Below are positions 7,856-16,591 of a stretch of 37,947 nt of DNA, piece after piece. The notes below the pieces were generated by a model that saw nothing but the letters and a program-made list of their open reading frames with translations, made no database searches and was not told the DNA's origin. The translations under genes and the position numbers were made by a program. Position 1 is the stretch's first letter, and every line of letters starts with the position of its first letter. The stretch is from Erysipelotrichaceae bacterium UBA2227 (GTDB lineage Bacteria > Bacillota_I > Bacilli_A > Erysipelotrichales > Erysipelotrichaceae), in NCBI GenBank assembly GCA_002348095.1, contig DDYT01000039.1:1-37947 (forward strand), read 5' to 3'.

Positions 7856-9244
7856 ATGAAGCGTCCATTTCGTTTCATTGTGGCGATATTTATGGCGAGA
7901 AGCGCTCGTTTTGTTCTGAAAAAAATGAAAAGAAATGCAACTCATTTTCCGGGGCAGGTAGCCCGTGCGGTTTGTTCAGACTTTCTGAAATATATCGAAC
8001 AGCCAACGCACTTGATTGGGGTTACCGGTACTAACGGGAAGACTACGGTTTCCAATATGATACTTGATGTATTCAAAGCTCAAAAGATTGAAGTGGCCAA
8101 TAATAAACTTGGAAGCAATATTACGGAAGGGATCATAACGGCATTGCTCGATGCAACAACATTCTTTGGCCGGCGAAAGTCGGAGTGGGGAGTTTTCGAA
8201 ATCGATGAACGGGCTTCCTTACGCATTTTCCCATATATCCAACCGGACGTACTGGTAGTTACAAACCTGTTTCGCGATTCATACAAGCGGAATGCCCATA
8301 TTGAATTTATCGTTGATATACTCAACGCAAATATTCCGAAGTCGACACACCTGGTCGTCAACGGGGATGATTTGATTGCATCCTTGCTCGCCCCGGGCAA
8401 TGCGCGGACAACGTTTGGCATTTTACCGCAAGATAACGAGATGCAAGTCAGAGACAGTATTATCAACGATCTGGTTTACTGCCCCAAATGCGAACATCCG
8501 TTGACAGGAGATTTCGTAAGATATCATCACATCGGTCGTCATCATTGTGAAGCCTGCGGATTTTCGTCAATCCCGCTGGATGTGTTTGTAAAAAGCCTGG
8601 ATGTTTCGAACCGTCGCATGGTCGTAGGGTTTAAGGATGAGATTTGTGAGTTTCGATTGGTTGGTTCAAACATCACGGATGCTTACAATATGGTCGCAAT
8701 GATATCTGTTTTTGTTCACTTCGAACATTCGCTAAAGGAAATCTCAGATATCGTTAACACATTAAGCATTGTTGAATCTCGCTTCGATGAAATCAAGACA
8801 GGCAATAAACGTGTCATCGGTATCCTGGCTAAAGATCAAAATCCCGTAGCTAATTCCCGGGTGTTTGATTTTATCCGACGCGAAACAACTTGGGGGAATG
8901 TAGCCATACTGTTTGCCAATGAAGTCTTTGCTCATGTGACAACACCGGAAGAAGTTGAGAATATGGCATGGATCTATGATATCAATATGGAATATCTGAA
9001 TCAAAAGCACATCGTTCAGCTGGTTGTCGGCGGATGGCGCCGATACGACTTTCTGGTAAGAATGCGAATGGCTGGCATACCTGAATCCAAGATTGTCTTG
9101 GTTAAGCGAGAAGAAGATGAAGTAGGTGTGGTTGATCCTACGGTGGATACGGTCATTCTTCTTTACAGTACTAAGAACATTCCGATGGCCAATCGGATGA
9201 AGAAGGAAATTGCGCAACGCCTTGAAAAGGAGGCTGCAAGATGA
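7856..9244 (+). CDS. murT: MurT-type Mur ligase subunit with altered catalytic triad residue
   Basis: A 462-residue Mur-ligase-like protein of the MurT family, which normally pairs with GatD to amidate the D-glutamate of lipid II. It has the P-loop GTNGKTT (58-64) and the MurT-specific four-cysteine ribbon (Cys209, Cys212, Cys231, Cys234). The C-terminal domain contains the conserved AWIYDINMEYL. In Staphylococcus aureus MurT the triad aspartate (Asp349) precedes SWIYDADFE as D-T-S-W. Here the aligned sequence is N-M-A-W, so Asp is replaced by Asn369. ATP and substrate sites look intact. It is coupled to gatD by an ATGA overlap. The ATG at 7856 follows a modest GAAGG site. Confidence 0.85.
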   Translation: MKRPFRFIVAIFMARSARFVLKKMKRNATHFPGQVARAVCSDFLKYIEQPTHLIGVTGTNGKTTVSNMILDVFKAQKIEVANNKLGSNITEGIITALLDATTFFGRRKSEWGVFEIDERASLRIFPYIQPDVLVVTNLFRDSYKRNAHIEFIVDILNANIPKSTHLVVNGDDLIASLLAPGNARTTFGILPQDNEMQVRDSIINDLVYCPKCEHPLTGDFVRYHHIGRHHCEACGFSSIPLDVFVKSLDVSNRRMVVGFKDEICEFRLVGSNITDAYNMVAMISVFVHFEHSLKEISDIVNTLSIVESRFDEIKTGNKRVIGILAKDQNPVANSRVFDFIRRETTWGNVAILFANEVFAHVTTPEEVENMAWIYDINMEYLNQKHIVQLVVGGWRRYDFLVRMRMAGIPESKIVLVKREEDEVGVVDPTVDTVILLYSTKNIPMANRMKKEIAQRLEKEAAR

Positions 9245-9954
9245 TTATTGAATTCTTATACCCAACGGTGGCTTCCCTGTATGGCGAACATGGAAATCTG
9301 ACATACTTACGACAGACATTTCCCGAAGCTACTTTTGTTTCAACGGATTTCACGGATACGCCACGGTTTTTATCAGGAGATGTTGACTTGGTTTATATCG
9401 GACCGATGTCTGAACGATCACAAAGAAAGATCATGAACGTCCTGCGTCCTTATGTGGCCAGGATCAAGGAACTAATTGAAAATGGCCAATATTTTCTTGT
9501 CACCGGCAATGCAGTTGATATGTTCGGAACAAGCATCGAATATGAAGATGTCGGCGTCGTTGAGGCACTGAATCTATTCCCGTTTACAAGTAAACTGACC
9601 ATGTTGGGAAGATTCAATTGTATGGTAATGGGAACTTTCGAAGGAATGAAGCTGGTCGGACATAAAACTCAGTTCTCCATGTCTTATGGTGATTTTAAGG
9701 AAAATATGTTCTTTAAAGTAGAGAAGGGCATCGGGATGAATCCCAAGACTATGGAAGAGGGGATTCGGTATCATAACTTCTTTGCAACGCAGATGATTGG
9801 ACCAATGTTGGTTCTCAATCCTCATTTTACCCAATGGCTATTCAATCGAGTGGCAAACAGAGAAGTGATACTTCCGTATAAGGATGCATTGCTGTTGGCT
9901 TATGATAGACGTGTGGAAGATTTTGCCGAGGTTAAAGAAGCGATATACGAGTAA
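9241..9954 (+). CDS. gatD: GatD-like amidotransferase subunit without catalytic Cys and His
   Basis: A 237-residue homologue of GatD, the glutaminase partner of MurT. It aligns along its length: DLVYIGPMSERSQ matches the DIFFIGGGSDREQ region, EEGIRYHN matches KEGIHYKN, and IGPML matches HGPIL. The glutaminase nucleophile Cys94 of the S. aureus protein lies in ICGGYQ; here it reads VTGNAV, giving Thr88. The catalytic His189 of YLHGP is Ile186 here (QMIGP). GFENHGG is also lost. Glutamine hydrolysis is therefore very unlikely, although the pairing with murT (ATGA overlap, strong AAAGGAGG site) is kept. It may be a structural or repurposed partner. No terminator is seen directly after it. Confidence 0.85.
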   Translation: MIIEFLYPTVASLYGEHGNLTYLRQTFPEATFVSTDFTDTPRFLSGDVDLVYIGPMSERSQRKIMNVLRPYVARIKELIENGQYFLVTGNAVDMFGTSIEYEDVGVVEALNLFPFTSKLTMLGRFNCMVMGTFEGMKLVGHKTQFSMSYGDFKENMFFKVEKGIGMNPKTMEEGIRYHNFFATQMIGPMLVLNPHFTQWLFNRVANREVILPYKDALLLAYDRRVEDFAEVKEAIYE

Positions 9955-10042
9955 TCCAGAGGAAGTTCATTTAACATTCATTCTTTTATTCATGTCATTT
10001 TGATTGAGTGCAACGGATTTTGGACATAATTTCCGCTTAATA

Positions 10043-10071
10043 TTGTCATTGGTTACAAAATAAAGTAAAAT
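10043..10071 (+). promoter_or_regulatory. Promoter of ptsH
   Basis: TTGTCA (10043-10048), a 17-base spacer and TAAAAT (10066-10071) precede the GGGAGG site of ptsH. The rest of the 146-base gap after gatD shows no other clear feature. Confidence 0.65.
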
Positions 10072-10100
10072 GAAGTAAGAAAATAATCGGGAGGTTTGAT

Positions 10101-10367
10101 ATGAAACAAATTACTGTATTAGTTGTAGATCCCGTTGGACTACATGCCCGTCCGGCAACCGTAGCCGTGAATGCTGCAAGCAAATTTAAATGTGAAGTGA
10201 AAGTTTCCTTTAAAGGCCGCTCTGTCAACATGAAATCGATTATGGGCGTTATGTCTTTGGGTATTCCGACGCAGTCAGAAATCACTATCACTTGTGAGGG
10301 GGATGACGAAGAATTCGCCATTAACACCATCGAAGAAGTGCTCCGCACCCAAAAAGTTATTGCTTAA
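10101..10367 (+). CDS. ptsH: Phosphocarrier protein HPr
   Basis: An 88-residue HPr with the active-site segment GLHARPA (His15, phosphorylated by enzyme I) and the regulatory segment NMKSIMG (Ser46, target of HPr kinase). Having both residues means it can serve as a CcpA corepressor in its Ser46-phosphorylated form, which fits the cre-like operators in the maltodextrin cluster downstream. No ptsI gene is adjacent, so HPr is expressed alone from its own promoter and ends in its own terminator. The start is ATG 10101 with CGGGAGG upstream. Length is typical of the family. Confidence 0.97.
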   Translation: MKQITVLVVDPVGLHARPATVAVNAASKFKCEVKVSFKGRSVNMKSIMGVMSLGIPTQSEITITCEGDDEEFAINTIEEVLRTQKVIA

Positions 10368-10391
10368 TACTTCACTTGCTGAAGATGAAAT

Positions 10392-10414
10392 AGAAGATTT
10401 ACAATCTTCTTTTT
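10392..10414 (+). terminator. Intrinsic terminator after ptsH
   Basis: An 8-bp perfect stem AGAAGATT / AATCTTCT with a three-base loop is followed by TTTT. Confidence 0.8.
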
Positions 10415-10438
10415 ATTATAATCCAAAGGAGAAATATC

Positions 10439-12127
10439 ATGACAACAGAACGATTTGACCATTGGTATAGTCATCCGGCCATCGATCCTCAAACCAAAGC
10501 ACAAATGGAGAAGATGTCTGAAAAGGAACGTTATGACGCTTTTTACACACGTGTTGAGTTCGGTACTGCCGGTATGCGCGGACTGTTGGGTCCAGGCAGT
10601 AATCGTTTGAATATCTATACGATCCGTCGGGCAAATGTGGGATTTGCAAAGTATTTGGCAGAACTTGCAAAAAGCACTGACAAACGAGGAGTTGCGATTG
10701 CTTATGACAATCGGTTTATGTCAAAAGAATTTGCGATCGAATCCGCAAGGGTTTTGGCAATGTTCGATATTGAAAGCTATGTTTATAGCGGATTACGGCC
10801 GACACCTCAATTGTCCTTTACAGTACGCCAACTCAACTGTATCGGAGGCATCGTAATCACGGCTTCACATAACCCCAAAGAATACAACGGGTATAAAGTA
10901 TATGATCCGACCGGCTGTCAGTTGATTCCGGAAGAGATTGAAAAAGTCATATCAGCAGTTGAAGAAATCGAAGATGAATTGTCGATTGAAGTAACTCTGA
11001 CGGCCGATCAAGAAAAACTTATTCACTGGCTGGATGAAGATATGGATATCCGTTATGCGAAAAGAGTTCTGGAAATTCAATTGCGTCCGGAACTGAAGAA
11101 AGACATTAAGATCGTATTTTCGCCTCAGCACGGAACAGCTTATCCGATTACGGACATCGTTTTAAAAGAAGCAGGGTATGATGTGATTCTGGTTGAGGAG
11201 CAGTGTACACCGGATCCCTCGTTCCCAAATACCAAAACTCCGAATCCGGAAGAACCGGCTGCCTATGAAAAAGCAATCGAATATGCCAAGAAGCATGATG
11301 CTATTATTGCGATCAGTACGGATCCCGATGCTGATCGGGTGGGTGTTGTCGTTAAGCATCAAGGAGAGTATGTACTGATGACGGGAAATCAAACCGGATC
11401 GGTCCTTCTTGAATATGTCTTCTCATCGATGCGTGAGAAAAAGACCATGCCATCAAGACCGGTCATGTTCAATACGGTCGTAACCTCGGATTTAGGCGAA
11501 GCAGTTGCGATACATCATGGTGTTGAAGTAGAGAAGACATTGACAGGGTTTAAGTTTATCGGTGAAAAAATCGCCAAGTATGAACAAACCAATGAAAAGC
11601 AGTTCGTGTTTGGTTATGAGGAAAGCTATGGCTATCTGATTCAACCGTTTGTACGCGATAAGGATGCTGTTCAGGCGTGTCTGATTATTTCGGAAGCAGC
11701 ACAATATTATCATTCTATGGGCAAAACGCTTTTAGATGTCTTGCAGGAACTTTACCGGCGCCATGGGACTTATCTTGAAACTCAGACGTCATTAACGTTA
11801 GCAGGTGCTCAAGGCAGTGCAAGGATTGCGGAAATCATGTCGAATTTACGGGAAGAACCATTGAAGGAAGTTGCAGGATATGAAGTCGTTGTGTGGGAAG
11901 ATTATAAACAGCAGATTATCCTGTCCGGAGAGGATACTTTCCCTCTTGATTTCCCGGTGTCCGATGTATTGAAGATGAAGCTTTCCGATGGTTCGTGGAT
12001 TGCGGTGCGGCCTTCCGGAACAGAGCCGAAATGTAAATTTTACTACTGTATAAAAGGTCATGATGAATCAGAAACGAAGGAGAAGTTTACTGCTTTCAGC
12101 CAGGTCATCAAATCGAGAATCGAATAA
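10439..12127 (+). CDS. pgcA: Alpha-phosphoglucomutase (phosphohexomutase superfamily)
   Basis: A 562-residue enzyme interconverting glucose-1-phosphate and glucose-6-phosphate. The phosphoserine loop is TASHNPKEYNG (residues 140-150 region), the metal-binding loop is STDPDADRVGV, the sugar-binding loop is GYEESYGY, and the phosphate-binding loop near the C-terminus is RPSGTEPKCKFY. The length of about 560 and the N-terminal YDAFYTRVEFGTAGMRG match PgcA-type phosphoglucomutases of Bacillota, not the shorter GlmM or ManB. It is placed to convert glucose-1-phosphate from the phosphorylase downstream for glycolysis. The start is ATG 10439 with AAAGGAGA upstream. Terminators flank it on both sides, suggesting a single-gene unit. 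Confidence 0.92.
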   Translation: MTTERFDHWYSHPAIDPQTKAQMEKMSEKERYDAFYTRVEFGTAGMRGLLGPGSNRLNIYTIRRANVGFAKYLAELAKSTDKRGVAIAYDNRFMSKEFAIESARVLAMFDIESYVYSGLRPTPQLSFTVRQLNCIGGIVITASHNPKEYNGYKVYDPTGCQLIPEEIEKVISAVEEIEDELSIEVTLTADQEKLIHWLDEDMDIRYAKRVLEIQLRPELKKDIKIVFSPQHGTAYPITDIVLKEAGYDVILVEEQCTPDPSFPNTKTPNPEEPAAYEKAIEYAKKHDAIIAISTDPDADRVGVVVKHQGEYVLMTGNQTGSVLLEYVFSSMREKKTMPSRPVMFNTVVTSDLGEAVAIHHGVEVEKTLTGFKFIGEKIAKYEQTNEKQFVFGYEESYGYLIQPFVRDKDAVQACLIISEAAQYYHSMGKTLLDVLQELYRRHGTYLETQTSLTLAGAQGSARIAEIMSNLREEPLKEVAGYEVVVWEDYKQQIILSGEDTFPLDFPVSDVLKMKLSDGSWIAVRPSGTEPKCKFYYCIKGHDESETKEKFTAFSQVIKSRIE

Positions 12128-12136
12128 CGCTCAAAG

Positions 12137-12163
12137 CACAAGTTTTACACTTGTGTTTTTTTT
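12137..12163 (+). terminator. Intrinsic terminator after phosphoglucomutase
   Basis: Stem CACAAGT / ACTTGTG with a five-base loop and a tail of eight T. Confidence 0.85.
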
Positions 12164-12207
12164 ATTGTCAAAATAGAGTAAAATAAAGAAAAGGAGGGGA
12201 AGGGAAC

Positions 12208-14043
12208 ATGTTAAAAACATCGATCTTCGACAGTTTTTTCGCCGGTCATTGTTTGGATGCACACAATGTTTTTGGAGCGCATTTTGCTTATGAGGGGATA
12301 AGCGGTGTACGGTTTACGGTATATGCGCCGAATGCCCGTAATATTCAGGTAATCGGAACCTTTAATCATTGGGACGGCTCGGATGCATGTATGAAGAAAA
12401 TTTCTCCTCAAGGTGTCTGGAGTTTGTTCATTGCCAATGTCAATGAGTGGGATTTGTATAAATATCGCATAGAAAATGCACATGGCCATTGGATTGAGAA
12501 ATCTGATCCTTTTGCATTTTACACGGAAATGCGACCAAAGAGCTCTTCGCTTGTCGTTAATTTGCGTAACTTTGCGTGGACCGACAAGATGTGGATGAAT
12601 AAACGAACGAAACACTTTAAAGAACCGATGAGCATATACGAGGTACATTTGGGTTCGTGGCGAAAAAAATACTCGGTCGAATGGCTCAACTATGAGGAAC
12701 TTGCCCGGGATTTGATACCTTATGTCAAAGAACAGGGATTTACTCATATCGAATTGATGCCACTCAACGAGCACCCCTTTGACGGATCATGGGGATATCA
12801 GGCAACGGGATATTTTTCAGCGACCTCCCGTTACGGAACACCAAAGCAGCTGATGGAATTTATTAATCAATGTCATCATCATGATATTGGTGTGATTATT
12901 GACTTTGTTCCTGTACATTTTGTTAAGGATTATTTTGGACTGATCGAGTTCGATGGCACCCCCTTATACGAATATCCCAACCCTCAAGATGCTCACAGTC
13001 AATGGGGAACCATGGTATTTGATTTATGGAAAGAAGAAGTCCGAAGTTTCTTGATGTCAGCAGCATCTTTTTGGATGGATGTATATCATATTGACGGCAT
13101 GCGCATTGATGCGGTTGCCAATATCATTTTCTGGCACGGAGATAAGCGAAGAGGTGTCAATGAAGGCGCATTAGCTTTTGTTCGCCGATTGAATTACTAC
13201 TTATCGCAACGCTATCCAAGCGCGATCTTGATTGCTGAGGATTCCTCAGACTTTCCGAAAGTGACCCATCCGACCTTTGAAATGGGACTTGGATTTGATT
13301 ACAAGTGGGATTTGGGTTGGATGAATGATACATTGAAATATTATGCTATGGATCCGATTTTCCGCAGTTATCATCATCACCAACTTACGTTCAGTATGGC
13401 GTACTTCTACTCGGAGCGGTTCATCATGCCATTGTCCCATGATGAAGTCGTTCATGGAAAAGGAACGATCATCAATAAAATGTGGGGAGATTATGATCAG
13501 AAGTTTGCTCAGGTAAAAAATCTTTATCTGTATATGTTCACTCATCCCGGGAAAAAGCTGAATTTTATGGGCAATGAGTTGGGTCATTTCAGGGAGTGGG
13601 ATGAAAACCGAGAAATGGATTGGCATCTGCTTCAATATACACGACATCATTCACTCAATCGTTTCATCGTGGATCTCAATCGGATATATACACATCATTC
13701 CTGTTTGAGCCGATATGATTACGAGCATCGCGGGTTTAGATGGATTGATGCTGATAATACAAATCAAAGCGTGTACTCTTATTATCGGGAAGATGAGAAG
13801 AGCATCATCGTCACGGTCCTCAACATGACACCGGTCGCTTATGAGCAGTTCCACATCGGTGTACCAATGGCCGGGGAATATGTGGAGTTGATCAATTCGC
13901 AAAAAGCCATCTATGAAGGCAATGATATGTGCAACTATGTCCCTCTGGTGGCCATCGAAGAATTATGTCACAATCTTCCTTTTAAAATCATTCTTCGTCT
14001 TGCGCCATTTGGTGCGATGATGTTTGAGGTGATTAAAGTATAA
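12208..14043 (+). CDS. glgB: 1,4-alpha-glucan branching enzyme
   Basis: A 611-residue GH13 branching enzyme (GH13_9 type). An N-terminal CBM48-like domain (residues 20-115, with GVRFTVYAPNARNIQVIGTFNHW) precedes the catalytic barrel. Catalytic residues are Asp301 (DGMRIDAV), Glu344 (LIAEDSS) and Asp412 (LSHDEVVHGKG). The HDEVVHGKG motif is specific for branching enzymes. It transfers alpha-1,4 chains to make alpha-1,6 branches in glycogen. ATG 12208 follows AAGGAGGGG. The glgP gene follows 60 bases later without a terminator, so the two are probably co-transcribed. No glgA or glgC is in the window, so chain synthesis must be encoded elsewhere or be absent. Confidence 0.95.
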   Translation: MLKTSIFDSFFAGHCLDAHNVFGAHFAYEGISGVRFTVYAPNARNIQVIGTFNHWDGSDACMKKISPQGVWSLFIANVNEWDLYKYRIENAHGHWIEKSDPFAFYTEMRPKSSSLVVNLRNFAWTDKMWMNKRTKHFKEPMSIYEVHLGSWRKKYSVEWLNYEELARDLIPYVKEQGFTHIELMPLNEHPFDGSWGYQATGYFSATSRYGTPKQLMEFINQCHHHDIGVIIDFVPVHFVKDYFGLIEFDGTPLYEYPNPQDAHSQWGTMVFDLWKEEVRSFLMSAASFWMDVYHIDGMRIDAVANIIFWHGDKRRGVNEGALAFVRRLNYYLSQRYPSAILIAEDSSDFPKVTHPTFEMGLGFDYKWDLGWMNDTLKYYAMDPIFRSYHHHQLTFSMAYFYSERFIMPLSHDEVVHGKGTIINKMWGDYDQKFAQVKNLYLYMFTHPGKKLNFMGNELGHFREWDENREMDWHLLQYTRHHSLNRFIVDLNRIYTHHSCLSRYDYEHRGFRWIDADNTNQSVYSYYREDEKSIIVTVLNMTPVAYEQFHIGVPMAGEYVELINSQKAIYEGNDMCNYVPLVAIEELCHNLPFKIILRLAPFGAMMFEVIKV

Positions 14044-14044
14044 T

Positions 14045-14073
14045 TTGTGTTTTTTGTGAATATCTGTTAATAT
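14045..14073 (+). promoter_or_regulatory. Possible internal promoter before glgP
   Basis: TTGTGT (14045-14050), a 17-base spacer and TAATAT (14068-14073) occur in the glgB-glgP gap. The hexamers are imperfect. Confidence 0.3.
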
Positions 14074-14103
14074 TCTACTTGGACTTTACAGGAGGTCGCA
14101 TTG

Positions 14104-16503
14104 ATGTTTAAAGACAAACACGATTTTAAACGCGATTTTACACAGCGCGTAGTCGAGAAATATGGTCGTTCCGTACAACAATCCCATCGTACTGAGCGCT
14201 TTATGGTATTAGGGGATATGGTTCGGGATTACGCTTCGATACACTGGAAACAATCAAAAGAGGAGGTAGCTAACATTGGCGCAAAGCAAATGTTCTACTT
14301 CTCTATGGAATTTTTAATCGGTCGTCTGTTAACCAATAATCTGATGAATTTGGGAATCTATCATGTTGTCAAAGAAGGTTTGGCGGATTTGGATATTGAT
14401 TTAAATGAACTCGAAAACCTGGAATCGGATGCCGGACTGGGTAATGGCGGTTTAGGGCGACTTGCGGCTTGCTTTTTAGATTCCTTAGCATCTCTATCCC
14501 TTCCGGGACACGGGATTTGCTTACGGTATGAGTATGGTTTGTTCCGCCAGAAAATCATTGACGGGTATCAGGTGGAAGTTCCGGATCAGTGGATGAAGCT
14601 CGGTAATATTTGGGAAGTCCGTAAGCCGAAGCATGCGGTCGATGTCAAATTTTGGGGTCGCATCGAAATGCGCAAGGAAGCAAATGGTAAACTTATTTTT
14701 GACCATGTGGATGCCGAGCATATCCGAGCTGTACCGTATGACATGCCGGTGGTCGGACGCGGAACGGATACGACCAACACTTTGCGACTATGGGGAGCGG
14801 AAGCTTCCGATATTTTACCAAAAAACAAGGATTTCCGTCAGTACATTCAGGATGTGAATGAGATTTGTCAAAACGTGTATCCGGATGATTCGACGGAGCA
14901 TGGCCGATATCTGCGTCTGAAACAGCAGTACTTCTTTGTTTCTGCGGGTCTTACCGCCATGATTAAAGCACATTTGCGTGTCTATCCGAATCTGGATAAT
15001 TTTTCGGATAAGGCTGCGATCCAGCTCAATGATACTCACCCGGTTTTAGCTATCCCGGAATTGATGCGTATCCTGATGGATGAATACGATTATAATTGGG
15101 AGTCAGCGTGGAACATCGTTACACAAACGATGGCTTATACGAATCATACGGTTCTTGCGGAAGCTTTGGAAAAGTGGCCGGTCCATTTCGTACAGTACTT
15201 GCTCCCAAGAATCTATATGATCATTGAAGAAATCAACAGCCGCTTTATCCAGCAGTTACGCCAGGCGTATCCCAATGATCCGGGCAAGCAATATCGGATG
15301 TCCATTATTAAAGATGGTCAGATCCACATGGCTCATTTGGCTGTGGTGGGCTCACACAGTGTCAACGGGGTTGCTCGTCTGCACACAGAAATACTGATAT
15401 CTGATGTTATGAGAGACTTCCATGAACTTTTCGATCACAAGTTCAATAACAAAACTAACGGAATCACGCATCGCCGCTGGCTTACTTACTCTAATCCGCA
15501 GCTGCATGAGTTTATTACCAAGACAATCGGGGATGAGTATGTGTACGATCCTTCGAAACTGATTGACTTATTACCTTATGCCACAAAAGCCCGTCAGCAA
15601 AAGCAGTTTATGGCTATCAAGCGTAAGCGCAAGGAAATTCTTGCTGAGAAGATATTGGAGTGGACCGGGATCGAGATTGATGTTAATTCGATATTCGATG
15701 TTCAGGCAAAACGTTTGCATGCGTACAAACGTCAATTACTCAATGTTTTACACATTATCTATTTATATCAGAAAATGAAGGAAAATCCGGACTTCACCAT
15801 TCATCCGGTTACCTATATTTTCGCTGCAAAAGCTGCTCCGGCATACTATTTTGCTAAGAAAGTAATTAAACTTATTCACAGTGTCGCAGATATTGTCAAT
15901 AACGATCCTGCAGTCAGCAAATTTATGAAAGTGGTCTTTATTCCCAATTACAACGTTTCGGTCGCTGAAGTACTGATGAATGCTGCAGATGTATCAGAAC
16001 AGATTTCTACCGCAGGAAAAGAGGCCAGTGGTACAGGGAATATGAAGTTTATGATGAACGGTGCACTGACGCTTGGAACCCTTGATGGTGCCAATGTGGA
16101 AATCGATGAGTTAGTCGGTCGTGACTTTGATGTGATTTTCGGTCTGACGGTATCTGAGGTAGAAGCTTTGCGTCAGGGTGGTTACGATGTTTGGGAGGCC
16201 GTAAAAGATAATCCGCCGTTAAAGCGCGTCATCGAGTCGCTCATTGACGGAACCTGGCACACCAACCGGGATGAGTTTAAAGGAATATACGATGAACTGA
16301 TGTATCGCAACGATGAATATTTCCTGATTGCTGATTTTGACAGCTACGTCAAAGCACATCAGGAAGTTCAGAAGCGATATGCTGATCAGAAGTACTGGGC
16401 ACAGATGTGTCTGGTCAATATTGCCAAATCCGGATTCTTTTCATCCGATCGGACGATTGCGCAATATGCCAGCGAAATCTGGAATATCAAACCTATCAAC
16501 TAG
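14104..16503 (+). CDS. glgP: Glycogen/maltodextrin phosphorylase
   Basis: A 799-residue PLP-dependent GT35 phosphorylase releasing glucose-1-phosphate from alpha-1,4 glucans. Family landmarks are GNGGLGRLAACFLDSLASL (about residue 115), AIQLNDTHPVLAIPELMR (about 305) and the PLP-lysine segment GTGNMKFMMNGALTLGTLDG (about 645-665). TTG 14101 is possible, but ATG 14104 has the better 7-base spacing to GGAGGT and is chosen. It acts with the pullulanase downstream, which removes branches that stop it, and with the phosphoglucomutase upstream, which uses its product. The length fits bacterial GlgP/MalP, and the sequence alone does not separate glycogen from maltodextrin preference. Confidence 0.95.
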   Translation: MFKDKHDFKRDFTQRVVEKYGRSVQQSHRTERFMVLGDMVRDYASIHWKQSKEEVANIGAKQMFYFSMEFLIGRLLTNNLMNLGIYHVVKEGLADLDIDLNELENLESDAGLGNGGLGRLAACFLDSLASLSLPGHGICLRYEYGLFRQKIIDGYQVEVPDQWMKLGNIWEVRKPKHAVDVKFWGRIEMRKEANGKLIFDHVDAEHIRAVPYDMPVVGRGTDTTNTLRLWGAEASDILPKNKDFRQYIQDVNEICQNVYPDDSTEHGRYLRLKQQYFFVSAGLTAMIKAHLRVYPNLDNFSDKAAIQLNDTHPVLAIPELMRILMDEYDYNWESAWNIVTQTMAYTNHTVLAEALEKWPVHFVQYLLPRIYMIIEEINSRFIQQLRQAYPNDPGKQYRMSIIKDGQIHMAHLAVVGSHSVNGVARLHTEILISDVMRDFHELFDHKFNNKTNGITHRRWLTYSNPQLHEFITKTIGDEYVYDPSKLIDLLPYATKARQQKQFMAIKRKRKEILAEKILEWTGIEIDVNSIFDVQAKRLHAYKRQLLNVLHIIYLYQKMKENPDFTIHPVTYIFAAKAAPAYYFAKKVIKLIHSVADIVNNDPAVSKFMKVVFIPNYNVSVAEVLMNAADVSEQISTAGKEASGTGNMKFMMNGALTLGTLDGANVEIDELVGRDFDVIFGLTVSEVEALRQGGYDVWEAVKDNPPLKRVIESLIDGTWHTNRDEFKGIYDELMYRNDEYFLIADFDSYVKAHQEVQKRYADQKYWAQMCLVNIAKSGFFSSDRTIAQYASEIWNIKPIN

Positions 16504-16525
16504 CGGAGGAATCTCCGCTTTTTTT
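16502..16525 (+). terminator. Intrinsic terminator after glgP
   Basis: The 7-bp stem AGCGGAG / CTCCGCT with loop GAAT is followed by six T. It starts within the glgP stop codon. Confidence 0.85.
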
Positions 16526-16591
16526 ATGCAAGAACTCGTGAAAAACACGGAAATTGTGATATGATATACACGTTATTGAAGAGGTATTCAC

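Noticed and set aside
10417..10422. TATAAT just before the phosphoglucomutase ribosome binding site
   Set aside because: No -35 at a suitable distance, and the start point would fall within or after the ribosome binding site; probably AT-rich spacer.
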